Source: Chloroflexota bacterium
GTDB taxonomy: Bacteria; Chloroflexota; Chloroflexia; Thermomicrobiales; UBA6265
Assembly: GCA_023423795.1 (NCBI GenBank)
Contig: JAFAEX010000026.1
Coordinates: forward strand, 1 to 64,000
Direction of reading: 5' to 3'
Length of the DNA: 64,000 nucleotides
The translations under genes and the position numbers were made by a program. The notes beneath the pieces are model-generated. The model did not search any database, was not told the origin of the DNA, and was given only the letters and a program-made list of their open reading frames with translations. Below are positions 1-7,594 of the stretch, one piece after another (position 1 is the stretch's first letter; each line of letters starts with the position of its first letter).

Positions 1-33
1 CTTTTCACGCCAGTTCGAATTCCGGCCCGTCGC

Positions 34-1320
34 CTACATGTCGGCGGTCGAGCGATCCGCTGTCAGCGTGTAGCGCAGGACCGCGCCGACGCCGCCCAAA
101 CCATCCAGCGTCCGGGCGCTCTCGGTGCGGGCGCCGTTCGCGGACCCGGCATCGTTCGGCCACTCGTTCGCGCCGACCGCGGCCGCCGACTGCACGACTT
201 CGATCGCCGCGTCGAACTGGAGCGCGAGGCGCACCAGTTCCTGCGCGAGGTCGATCTCCCGCAGGTCGGACACCGCGCCGCCGGCCGGGTGCTTCGCCGG
301 GAGGCCGCCGGTCCCGTAGATGCCGCGGTCGAAATCGGCCCAGCCGGTCGCCTCGAAGTCCTCGTTCATGACCAGCACCATCACCTGCCCGGTTTGCAGG
401 GCGGCCAGCGTTTCCTCGATGCCGGCGACGCTGCGACCGCCCGGCCCCGCGTTCTCGCGTACCGCGGCAACCTGTTCGGCTTCGCGCTTGCGCGCCGCTT
501 TGCAGATGACCGGCCCGGCCCGTTCGGCGAGCGCCTGCGGGGAGTGATCGTGCGCCGCCGACTGGTGCCCGGCCAGCCGCTGGCGAACCATCGGGTGCAA
601 CTCGTCGTGGAGGGTCGATCGCATCGGCTCGTCGGCGGCGATCACCACCAGGTCGGCCTGCTTCGTCTCGACCAGCCGGCGAAGTTCGGCGGCGAGCACG
701 CGGGCGAACGCCTCCAGCCGCTCGTCGGCGCGGGCCTGGTAGCGCTGCTGCGACCAGCCGCCCTGCGCCTGCTTGCGCGGGTATCCGTTCGCCTGCACGC
801 TGATGAGGGCGTCCGGCGACGACGCGGAGACGACGACCAGCGATGCCTCCCGCCCGTCGGCGGCGAGCACCGCGCAGGCGCGCTGGTCCTCGGCGAGCCG
901 CGCCAGTTCCAGCAGGCGGGGCGTCGAACCGAGCGCGACCGTGGTCGGCAGCGGCCTAGGCACGAAGATCGATTCGAAGACGCCTTCGCCGCAGGCAACG
1001 GCGAAGAACCCCAGCATCTCGGACGGCGCGCCCTTGACCGCGTCGGCGATGCGCGCCGCGTCGCGGTCGAGGCACTCGCGCGCCGGGGTATGCGCCGGGT
1101 GCTCCTGCGTCGCGGCGCGGATCGCCCGTTCGAGCGCTCCGACGCCGGGCCGTCGGTCCGGCGCGGAACCCTCCGGGCGCAGGTCGGCGGTTACGGTCAA
1201 GTACGGCGCATCGCCGGCCGGAGGAAGCGTCGCCAACCGGCGCAGGAGGGCCGAAAGGTCGGCCGCCCGCGGTCCATCGAACGCGATCCGGCTGACCAAC
1301 TCGACGGGGTCGGTTGCCAT
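34..1320 (-). CDS. Bacterial archaeo-eukaryotic release factor (baeRF/Vms1-like) family protein
   Basis: A 428-residue protein that looks like the bacterial eRF1/Vms1-like (baeRF) family. Visible support is a GGWSQ loop at residues 187-191 followed by QQRYQARADE, which is how these proteins replace the GGQ peptidyl-hydrolase loop. After it come an alternating helix/strand region (LVVIAADEPMRSTLHDEL) and a C-terminal eL30-like segment (VMVLVMNEDFEATGWADF). Family members are thought to act on stalled ribosomes or peptidyl-tRNA; the exact substrate is not known. An upstream ATG lies directly against GGAGG, so the ATG at 1320, nine bases from the Shine-Dalgarno, is preferred. It is followed on the same strand, upstream, by a small charged protein gene. 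Confidence 0.75.
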   Translation of the reverse strand: MATDPVELVSRIAFDGPRAADLSALLRRLATLPPAGDAPYLTVTADLRPEGSAPDRRPGVGALERAIRAATQEHPAHTPARECLDRDAARIADAVKGAPSEMLGFFAVACGEGVFESIFVPRPLPTTVALGSTPRLLELARLAEDQRACAVLAADGREASLVVVSASSPDALISVQANGYPRKQAQGGWSQQRYQARADERLEAFARVLAAELRRLVETKQADLVVIAADEPMRSTLHDELHPMVRQRLAGHQSAAHDHSPQALAERAGPVICKAARKREAEQVAAVRENAGPGGRSVAGIEETLAALQTGQVMVLVMNEDFEATGWADFDRGIYGTGGLPAKHPAGGAVSDLREIDLAQELVRLALQFDAAIEVVQSAAAVGANEWPNDAGSANGARTESARTLDGLGGVGAVLRYTLTADRSTADM

Positions 1321-1374
1321 GTGGTTCATCCTCCGGGCGCGAACGGCGGATCGGATGCGGAGAGCCGCGGCCGG

Positions 1375-1611
1375 TCAGGCCGTTTGCTCACCGTCCAGCG
1401 AGCGGTGGACCTCGCGGGCGGCCGACTCCAGGTTCTCTTCGAGCGACTCCTCGTCGTCCTCGGCCGGGCGCTGGTTCGCTTCGCCCCACGCCTCGGCTTC
1501 GACGCCCTGCCGTTCTCGCGCCTGGGCGAACTCCTGCTTCGCGTCGGCGTAGGGCTGCTCGCCTTTTTCCTTGCGGTCCCGGTGGCGATCCTGGGGGTAC
1601 GGGTAGGACAC
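1375..1611 (-). CDS. Small highly charged hypothetical protein
   Basis: A 78-residue hydrophilic protein rich in Glu, Asp, Arg, Lys and Gln with no hydrophobic segment. It has a GTG start preceded by a very strong AGGAAGGAGG ribosome-binding site (complement at about 1618-1627), which is the main argument that it is real. The acidic second half (PAEDDEESLEENLE) suggests an extended or coiled structure. It lies 54 bases upstream of the release-factor-like gene on the same strand and could be co-transcribed with it. No family is recognised. Other frames here are Arg/Ser/Pro-rich, as expected for shadows. Confidence 0.55.
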   Translation of the reverse strand: MSYPYPQDRHRDRKEKGEQPYADAKQEFAQARERQGVEAEAWGEANQRPAEDDEESLEENLESAAREVHRSLDGEQTA

Positions 1612-1700
1612 GTCGGGCCTCCTTCCTGAGACACGCTTGCCTAGCCTGTTGCACGGGCCGTGCCAGTCCGGGCGAACTTACCGGGATGGGGAGGGGTCGC

Positions 1701-1709
1701 TGCTATACT
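1701..1709 (+). promoter_or_regulatory. Extended -10 promoter candidate
   Basis: TGCTATACT matches an extended -10 element (TGnTATAAT, five of six in the hexamer). No convincing -35 sits 17 bases upstream. It would start transcription near 1716, giving a leader of about 55 bases before the SH3-type protein gene. By-eye prediction only. Confidence 0.35.
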
Positions 1710-1770
1710 CCGGGCCGGCGGAGCCTGCCGGGCGCCGCCGGTGGAGCAACCACGGGGAACGCACCGGACC

Positions 1771-2358
1771 ATGACCGATCCCGGACTGACCGACCGGCTC
1801 CGGCAGAAATCGCGCCGCGCCGGGTTGACGGTCGGCCTCTCGATGGCGCTGACCATCGCCATCTGCATCGGCGGCGCGACCGTGATCTACGCTGCGCTCG
1901 TCGAGCCGCTTTCGCAGTTCATCCCGATCCCGGCGCCGCAGCAGATCGCGCCGCAGCAGGGCAACCCGGTCTCCGGCGGCCTGTCCGACGTCCCGTCGGT
2001 GGACGCGCCGGCAGCGCCGGCGCGGTCCGACCAGGGCGTCGCCGCCGCGCCGACCGAGGTCCCGCCGGAACCGACGCCCGAACCGGCGCCGGACCCGTCG
2101 CCGACCGCGACGTCGGAAGCGTTCGACCCCACGCACCAGATCCGGGGCGACCAGGCGGTGAACCTCCGCACGGAGCCGTCCCGCTCCGATTCCGGCGTGA
2201 TCCGGGCACTGCCGCCATCCACGCCGTTGCAGTTCATGGACGACGAAGCCCCGACCGAGAACCCGGTCGAGGACGGCGACGTCTGGATGCTGTTCCGCAC
2301 CAGCGAAGGCGAAGAAGGCTGGGTGCGCGAAATCGACGTTTCGAGTTACACGCCGTAG
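1771..2358 (+). CDS. Single-pass membrane protein with extracytoplasmic SH3-type domain
   Basis: A 195-residue protein: short basic cytoplasmic head (RLRQKSRRAG), one hydrophobic helix at about residues 18-42, a Pro/Ala-rich linker with EPTPEPAPDPSPTAT, then a C-terminal domain with QAVNLRTEPSRSDSGVIRAL and WMLFRTSEGEEGWVRE. The NLRTEPS... and GWVR signatures are those of bacterial SH3 (SH3b) domains, which often bind cell-envelope material. ATG at 1771 is chosen; a GTG at 1741 in frame would add ten residues. The gene precedes tyrA by 40 bases. Envelope sensing or binding is an inference from the domain type. Confidence 0.7.
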   Translation: MTDPGLTDRLRQKSRRAGLTVGLSMALTIAICIGGATVIYAALVEPLSQFIPIPAPQQIAPQQGNPVSGGLSDVPSVDAPAAPARSDQGVAAAPTEVPPEPTPEPAPDPSPTATSEAFDPTHQIRGDQAVNLRTEPSRSDSGVIRALPPSTPLQFMDDEAPTENPVEDGDVWMLFRTSEGEEGWVREIDVSSYTP

Positions 2359-2398
2359 CGACGCAGGCCCGCCGGCCCGCCCCGCAAAGGAGCCTCCC

Positions 2399-3436
2399 GT
2401 GCAGCGCGTGACCATCATCGGCCTCGGCCTCGTCGGCGGCTCGATCGGCCTCGGCTTGCGCCGCTGGTCGGAGGCGAACCGCAGCGGCAACCAGCCGGCG
2501 CTCGAAGTCACCGGGTTCGACACCAACCTCGACCACCAGGCGCAGGCGCAGCGGCTCAAGGCGATCGACAAGGCCGCCTGGGACCTGCCGCGCGCGGTCG
2601 CGAACGCCGACCTCGTCGTCGTGGCGACCCCGGTGGCCGCGATGTCCGAGACGTTCCAGTCGATCGCGCCCCACCTCAAGCAGGGCGCGGTCGTCACCGA
2701 CGCCGGCTCGACCAAGGCGCAGGTGCTGCGCTGGGCGCAGGAGTTCCTCCCCCGCTCCAGCAATTTCGTCGGCGGGCACCCGATGGCCGGCAAGACCGAG
2801 AGCATCGAGGGCGCCGACGCGGACCTGTTCAAGGGCGCGACGTGGTGCATCACCCCGTCCGTCACCGCCGACGAAGAAGCGGTGCGCACGGTGCTCGGCC
2901 TCGTCGCCGCGCTCGGGGCCGAACCCTATTTCGTCGATCCGGCCGAGCACGACGGCTACGTCGCCGGCGTCAGCCACCTGCCGTTCGTGATGTCCGCCGC
3001 GCTGATGAACGCGGTCAGCAGCGACGCCTCGTGGCGGGACATGAAGACGCTGACGGCAAGCGGCTTCCGGGACGTCACCCGGCTGGCGTCGGGCAGCCCG
3101 GACATGCACCGCGACATCCTGCTCACCAACCGGGAAGCGGTCACCCGCTGGATCGACGCCCTCACCGGCCAACTCGCCGAAGTCAAGGCCGCGCTCGCCG
3201 CCGAACCGGACGCGGCGACCGAAGGCCTGACCCGCTTTTTCACCGGCGCGCGCGACGCCCGGGCGCTGTGGGCGGTGCAGACGACCCGCGAGGGCGAGCT
3301 GGTGCAGGCGACCGGCGGCGAGTTGCAGCCCGAGAAGTTCGGCGACCACGTCGGCCGCATGTTCCTCGGCGGGTTGGCCCGCAAGCGGAAATCGCCCGGT
3401 GGTACGGAGAACTCCGACAACGGAACGCCGCGCTGA
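2399..3436 (+). CDS. tyrA: Prephenate dehydrogenase
   Basis: A 345-residue NAD(P)-dependent enzyme of tyrosine biosynthesis that oxidatively decarboxylates prephenate. The N-terminus has the Rossmann motif GLGLVGGSIG at residues 8-17. VVVATPVAAMSET and TDAGSTKAQV follow, then the prephenate-binding GGHPMAGKTESI and a C-terminal helical dimerisation part (SHLPFVMSAALMNAV, ASGFRDVTRLASG). GTG start with AAGGAG seven bases upstream. The C-terminal tail beyond about residue 325 is basic and probably disordered. The chorismate mutase gene begins 36 bases downstream, so the two consecutive steps chorismate to prephenate to 4-hydroxyphenylpyruvate are encoded together as separate proteins. Confidence 0.95.
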   Translation: MQRVTIIGLGLVGGSIGLGLRRWSEANRSGNQPALEVTGFDTNLDHQAQAQRLKAIDKAAWDLPRAVANADLVVVATPVAAMSETFQSIAPHLKQGAVVTDAGSTKAQVLRWAQEFLPRSSNFVGGHPMAGKTESIEGADADLFKGATWCITPSVTADEEAVRTVLGLVAALGAEPYFVDPAEHDGYVAGVSHLPFVMSAALMNAVSSDASWRDMKTLTASGFRDVTRLASGSPDMHRDILLTNREAVTRWIDALTGQLAEVKAALAAEPDAATEGLTRFFTGARDARALWAVQTTREGELVQATGGELQPEKFGDHVGRMFLGGLARKRKSPGGTENSDNGTPR

Positions 3437-3471
3437 CGACGGCCGCGCCGCCAACGCGGCCGGAGGGCACG

Positions 3472-3768
3472 ATGCCGATCGAATGCGAATCTCTCGACGA
3501 GGTGCGGCGCGAGATCGACCGGATCGACGCCGAGATCGTGCGGCTGGTCGCCGAGCGCACCGCCTACGTGCGGCAGGCCGCTCGCTTCAAACGCGACACG
3601 GCGGAAGCGGCCGCGCCGGAAAGGGTGCGGGCGGTGATCGAGCGGGCGCGCGCCAACGCCGAACGGGAAGGCGCGGACCCTGAACTGGTCGCGGATCTGT
3701 ACCGGATGATGATCGCCCGCTTTGTCGCCGCCGAAAGCGAGATCGTGCGCGAGCGCGAAGCCACCTGA
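3472..3768 (+). CDS. aroQ: Chorismate mutase, AroQ type
   Basis: A 98-residue all-helical chorismate mutase. The pattern EVRREIDRIDAEIVRLVAERTAYVRQAARFKR is the AroQ helix 1: the Arg near position 11, the Arg in VAER and the Lys in FKR correspond to chorismate-binding residues, and the last helix carries IARFVAAESEIVRER. Length is normal for a free-standing monofunctional mutase. ATG preceded by GGAGGGCACG. It follows tyrA and probably shares its transcript. Expected to work in the cytoplasm as a dimer. Confidence 0.9.
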   Translation: MPIECESLDEVRREIDRIDAEIVRLVAERTAYVRQAARFKRDTAEAAAPERVRAVIERARANAEREGADPELVADLYRMMIARFVAAESEIVREREAT

Positions 3769-3863
3769 CCGCGCTTCCGGGACAACACGACGAGGATTCG
3801 TTCGCGGGCGGGGTGCGATGGCCGCGCCCGTCTTGCCGCGCGCCGGCGCGAGCGGTCCGGCCA

Positions 3864-4130
3864 CGAGTTTATTCGGCATTTTTTCGCAATTGATTCGGCA
3901 TTTTTTCGGCAGCGGTTTTCCCGTAACCATGCGGAAATCGAGTTTATTCGCGATGCCTCCCAGCCTCGGGCGAGGTCGGGCGCGCGGCGCGTGCGCCATC
4001 CCGCTACCAACAGGCCCGATCCGGAATCGCGGGGCGTGGGCGCGGGGCCGCCGGCGAACAAACCCGGTTTCCGCATGGTCACGCGGAAACCGCTGCCGAA
4101 TCAATACCGAATCAATACCGAAAAAACTCG
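3864..4130. repeat. Long imperfect inverted repeat (arms 3864-3950 and 4055-4130)
   Basis: The left arm (87 bases) and the reverse complement of the right arm (76 bases) align with about 65 of 76 identities by hand, plus one 11-base gap. Each arm contains tandem ATTCGG(C/T)ATT(T/G)(T/A)TTCGG units and a smaller dyad; in the right arm the dyad is a perfect 10-bp hairpin, CGGTTTCCGC and GCGGAAACCG, at 4065-4074 and 4083-4092. The arms are much richer in A+T than the surroundings; the 104-base spacer is GC-rich. It fills most of the 613-base gap between aroQ and the sugar operon. It could be a small non-autonomous element, a structured RNA, or paired operator sites. No coding sequence seen. Confidence 0.8.
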
Positions 4131-4220
4131 CCCGCTCAGGCAACCGGCGCGAGCGTTCACGCGCGCGGACGCGCGGCTGCCGAAGGCTCGATCTCGGGTC
4201 CGGAGGGCACCGAAACCCTA

Positions 4221-4249
4221 TTGACGAGCGATTGATGCTGGCCCATAGT
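4221..4249 (+). promoter_or_regulatory. Sigma-70 type promoter candidate for the sugar ABC operon
   Basis: TTGACG (4221-4226), a 17-base spacer and CATAGT (4244-4249) give near-consensus -35 and -10 boxes. Transcription would begin near 4256, some 125 bases before the binding-protein start codon, with the long inverted repeat lying just upstream. By-eye prediction only. Confidence 0.5.
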
Positions 4250-4381
4250 GCGCGTACATGATCGCGGCTGAGCGAAATCGACGTTGACTGCTCACGATCG
4301 ATCCGGAACGGCGACCCTTCCCGCCACGTTAGCGGGGCCGACCGCCGCCCGGGGCCGCGACGAGGACGAGGAGGACCGCGC

Positions 4382-5743
4382 ATGGACATCGGCAAGGGAC
4401 TCGTTCGACGCGACCTCGTGCGGGCGGCCGCCGCGCTCGCCGCGGCCGGCTGGCTGAGCCGCGGCATTCCCGCGCGGGCCCAGGACGCGTCGCCCGAACC
4501 GGAACCCGAAGAAGTCACCGTCACCAACCCGGTCGAGGGCAAAACCAACGTCACCTGGTGGACCCACAACAACCCGGCCTTCGTCGCCGCCAACATCGAG
4601 ATGATCGAGCGCTTCCAGGCGGCCAACCCGGACGTCAACATCGTCTACCAGTACTTCCCCTACGACGTCTTCATCAGCAAACTGCAGGCCGGGTACAACT
4701 CCGGCACCGTGGCCGACATGCAGCAGATGTTCGGCACCTGGGTTACCCAGTACGCGGGGTTCGGTCTGCTTGACCCGGTGCCCGCCGAGGTCGCCGGCGG
4801 CTACGCGGAGCGCTTCTACCCCGCGACCACCGGCGCCTACACGCTCAACGGCCAGTTCTACGGCATGCCGAAGGAGTTCAACCTCGAAAACGGCTGCATG
4901 CTCGTCAACCCGGCCCTCCTCGCCGAAGCGGGTGTTGACGAACTGCCGACGTCGTGGGAGCAACTCGTCCAGTCCGCCGTCGCCGCCACCAAGTACGACG
5001 ACCAGGGGCGGATCACCCAGGCCGGGTTCCAGTTCACCGACAACGACACCATCACCTTCCTTTTCCTCGCGATGATCCTCCAGCAGGGCGCGACCTACTG
5101 GGCAGACGACGGCGTGCACGTCAACTTCCAGACCGACGCTGCCAAGCAAGCGTGGCGCGACGAGGTCGCCCTCGTCACCGAGCACCACGTCGATGACGAG
5201 ACGTCCTACGGCACCCCGGACGACCGGTACTTCTTCTTCTTCCAGGGCAACGCCGCGATGTCGATGCGCGGCCCGTGGGTGATCCCGGTCGGCGAGGAGC
5301 AGTTCCCCGGCCTGACCTTCGACTACGTGAACATGCCGCCATACGCCGGCGAAGAAAACCTGTTCGCCGCCGAGTCCGGCTGGGGCGAGGTGGTCAACGC
5401 CGCCGCGGCGGACGACGTCAAGGCCGCCGCCTGGCGCTTCATCGACTTCATGGCCCAGCCCGACAATGCCCGCGACTGGAACCTCGCCACCTACACCATC
5501 CCGGCGGTGGTGGAACTCCAGAACGACCCGGCCATCCTCGAAGCGGCGCCGCTGCTCAAGCCGGCCTTCGACGTGCTGCCCTTCGGCCAGTGGGTCGGCC
5601 CGGTCCAGAACCGCGACCGTTTCTGGGAAGCCATCCACGACGGGTTCACCGCCGCCTGCCTCGGCCAACTGGACGCCGACGCGGCCCTCGTGCAGGCCGA
5701 GCAGCAGATAAACGCGATGATCGACGAGACGGTCGGGCCGTAG
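4382..5743 (+). CDS. Sugar ABC transporter substrate-binding protein (family 1)
   Basis: A 453-residue exported binding protein of the CUT1 carbohydrate type. The leader has twin arginines at residues 9-10 (LVRRDLVRAAAALAAAGWL) and an ARAQ cleavage-like site near 38, so export by the Tat route is likely. The mature part begins with an acidic linker, then TNVTWWTHNNPAFVAANIEMI, characteristic of family 1 binding proteins. MSMRGPWVIPV and AWRFIDFMAQPDNARDWN near the C-terminus also fit. It opens a run of ten same-strand genes; two permeases follow at gaps of 19 and 2 bases. No ATPase gene accompanies them. The substrate is probably an oligosaccharide, judged from the downstream GH4 glycosidases. 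Confidence 0.9.
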   Translation: MDIGKGLVRRDLVRAAAALAAAGWLSRGIPARAQDASPEPEPEEVTVTNPVEGKTNVTWWTHNNPAFVAANIEMIERFQAANPDVNIVYQYFPYDVFISKLQAGYNSGTVADMQQMFGTWVTQYAGFGLLDPVPAEVAGGYAERFYPATTGAYTLNGQFYGMPKEFNLENGCMLVNPALLAEAGVDELPTSWEQLVQSAVAATKYDDQGRITQAGFQFTDNDTITFLFLAMILQQGATYWADDGVHVNFQTDAAKQAWRDEVALVTEHHVDDETSYGTPDDRYFFFFQGNAAMSMRGPWVIPVGEEQFPGLTFDYVNMPPYAGEENLFAAESGWGEVVNAAAADDVKAAAWRFIDFMAQPDNARDWNLATYTIPAVVELQNDPAILEAAPLLKPAFDVLPFGQWVGPVQNRDRFWEAIHDGFTAACLGQLDADAALVQAEQQINAMIDETVGP

Positions 5744-5762
5744 TCGCCGGGGAGCATCCGCC

Positions 5763-6719
5763 GTGGCGACCACCACGCCCGCGACCACGGATCAGATCCT
5801 GGCCCCATCCCGGGGGCGGGGGCGGCGAACCCGCCCCCGCCCTCCGGGGTACGCCAGCCAGATGGCCTTCGTGACGGCCGGGCTGGTTCCGATCCTGGCG
5901 ATGTTCGCGGTCTTCGCGTTCCTGCCGATCGGGATCGTCCTCTGGGTCAGCCTGCACCGGTACAACCAACTCGCCCCGACCGCGCCGTTCATCGGCCTCA
6001 ACAACTACATCTTCGCGTTCACCAAGGACCCGATGTTCCTGAACGCGCTCGGCATCACGCTCAAGTACGCGCTGGTCGCCGTGCCGCTCAACCTGCTGAT
6101 CGCGCTGCCGATCGCGCTGGGGTTGAACCAGGTCGGCCGGCTGCGCGCGGTTTTCCGCTCGGCCTTCTTCCTGCCGACCGTCGCCTCGGCGGTCGCCGTC
6201 TCGCTGGTCTGGCGCTACATCTACGAACCGCAGGCCGGGTGGCTGAACAACGTCCTGTCGATGTTGAACCTGCCGGAGCGATCCTGGCTCGCCGAGCCGG
6301 CGACCGCCCTCTGGGCGATCATGGCGACCGCCGTCTGGCAGGACCTGGGCTACAACATCCTGATCCTGCTCGCCGGGTTGCAGGGCATCCCGGACGATTT
6401 CTACGACGCGGCCAAGGTCGATGGCGCCGGCCCGTGGTCCCGCTTCGTCGGCGTGACGATGCCGCTGCTCGGCCGGACCCTGCTCTTCGTCTCCGTGCTG
6501 ACGATGATCTCCTACCTCCAGCAGTTCACCTACGTGCAGGTGATGACCAACGGCGGCCCGATCCACTCCACCGAGACGCTGGTCCTCTACGTCTACACGA
6601 AAGCCTTCTCGAACATGCAACTCGGGTACGCATCGGCCATCTCGGTCGTCCTGATGGCGATCATCCTGGTCATCACCCTGTTCCAGTTCCGCGTGCTGCG
6701 GACCCGCTGGGAGTATTGA
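5763..6719 (+). CDS. Sugar ABC transporter permease 1 (MalF/UgpA-like)
   Basis: A 318-residue inner-membrane permease with about six helices, beginning near residue 37 (MAFVTAGLVPILAMFAVFAFLP). The cytoplasmic EAA loop is visible as YDAAKVDGAGPWSRFVGVTMPLL, the contact point for the ATPase. A short Arg-rich N-terminal extension precedes the first helix. GTG start with GGGGAG upstream. It forms the heterodimeric channel with the next gene, which begins two bases after its stop codon. Confidence 0.92.
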   Translation: MATTTPATTDQILAPSRGRGRRTRPRPPGYASQMAFVTAGLVPILAMFAVFAFLPIGIVLWVSLHRYNQLAPTAPFIGLNNYIFAFTKDPMFLNALGITLKYALVAVPLNLLIALPIALGLNQVGRLRAVFRSAFFLPTVASAVAVSLVWRYIYEPQAGWLNNVLSMLNLPERSWLAEPATALWAIMATAVWQDLGYNILILLAGLQGIPDDFYDAAKVDGAGPWSRFVGVTMPLLGRTLLFVSVLTMISYLQQFTYVQVMTNGGPIHSTETLVLYVYTKAFSNMQLGYASAISVVLMAIILVITLFQFRVLRTRWEY

Positions 6720-6721
6720 CG

Positions 6722-7582
6722 ATGGCCACTCCTGCTCTCGAACCCGACGCCCGGCGTCGCGCCGGCGGCTCGTCGGCCGGCCAATGGCTGCTGGCGGTCG
6801 TGCTGGGGGCCGCCTCGCTGCTCTTCGTGCTGCCGCTGTTCCTGATGCTCTCGGCGTCGTTCAAGCCGATGGCCGAGATCATCCAGGCGTCGCCCACCCT
6901 GCTCCCGCAATCGCCCACGCTCGACAACTTCCGGTACGTCCTCCAGGAAGCGCCCTACCTGTCGTGGTACCGGAACAGCCTCGTGGTCTCGACGGCGGTG
7001 ACGGCGCTGTGCATGTTCACCAGCGCGCTGGGCGGGTACATCTTCGCCAAGTTCGAGTTTCCGTTGAAGAAGCCGCTCTTCGCGCTGGTTCTCGCGACGC
7101 TGATGATCCCGTTTCCGGTGCTCCTGATCCCCAATTACATCGTCGCCAACCGGCTGGGCCTGCTCAACTCGCTCTGGGCCTTGATCCTGCCCGGCGTGGT
7201 CAGCGCCTTCGGCATCTTCCTCGTTCGCCAGTTCGTCGCCGGCATCCCGAGCGACCTGATCGAGGCGGCCCGCCTCGACGGCGCGTCCGAATGGGCGATC
7301 TTCGCGCGGATCGTGGTGCCGCTCGTGCGCCCTGCCCTGGCCGCCCTCGGGGTCTTCACCTTCCTCGCATCGTGGAACGACTACCTCTGGCCGCTGGTCG
7401 CCATCAACGACCTCGAAAAAAGCACGCTGCCGCTGGCGCTGACCTTCTTCAACAGCACCCACGCCACGCGCTACGACCTCGTGATGGCGGCGGCGACGAT
7501 GGCCGTCGTCCCGGTCCTGATCGTCTTCCTGATCTTCCAGCGCCAGATCGTCAAGGCGCTTGTTCTCGCCGGCATGAAGTAG
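6722..7582 (+). CDS. Sugar ABC transporter permease 2 (MalG/UgpE-like)
   Basis: A 286-residue permease with six predicted helices. The EAA loop reads LIEAARLDGASEWAIFARIVVPL, and ASWNDYLWPLVAINDLE is typical of MalG-type permeases. It starts two bases after the first permease, so translation is probably coupled. It completes the importer except for the ATP-hydrolysing subunit, which is not encoded in this cluster and may be shared from elsewhere, as is known for MsmK-type ATPases. Confidence 0.92.
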   Translation: MATPALEPDARRRAGGSSAGQWLLAVVLGAASLLFVLPLFLMLSASFKPMAEIIQASPTLLPQSPTLDNFRYVLQEAPYLSWYRNSLVVSTAVTALCMFTSALGGYIFAKFEFPLKKPLFALVLATLMIPFPVLLIPNYIVANRLGLLNSLWALILPGVVSAFGIFLVRQFVAGIPSDLIEAARLDGASEWAIFARIVVPLVRPALAALGVFTFLASWNDYLWPLVAINDLEKSTLPLALTFFNSTHATRYDLVMAAATMAVVPVLIVFLIFQRQIVKALVLAGMK

Positions 7583-7594
7583 GGGCAGCCAACC

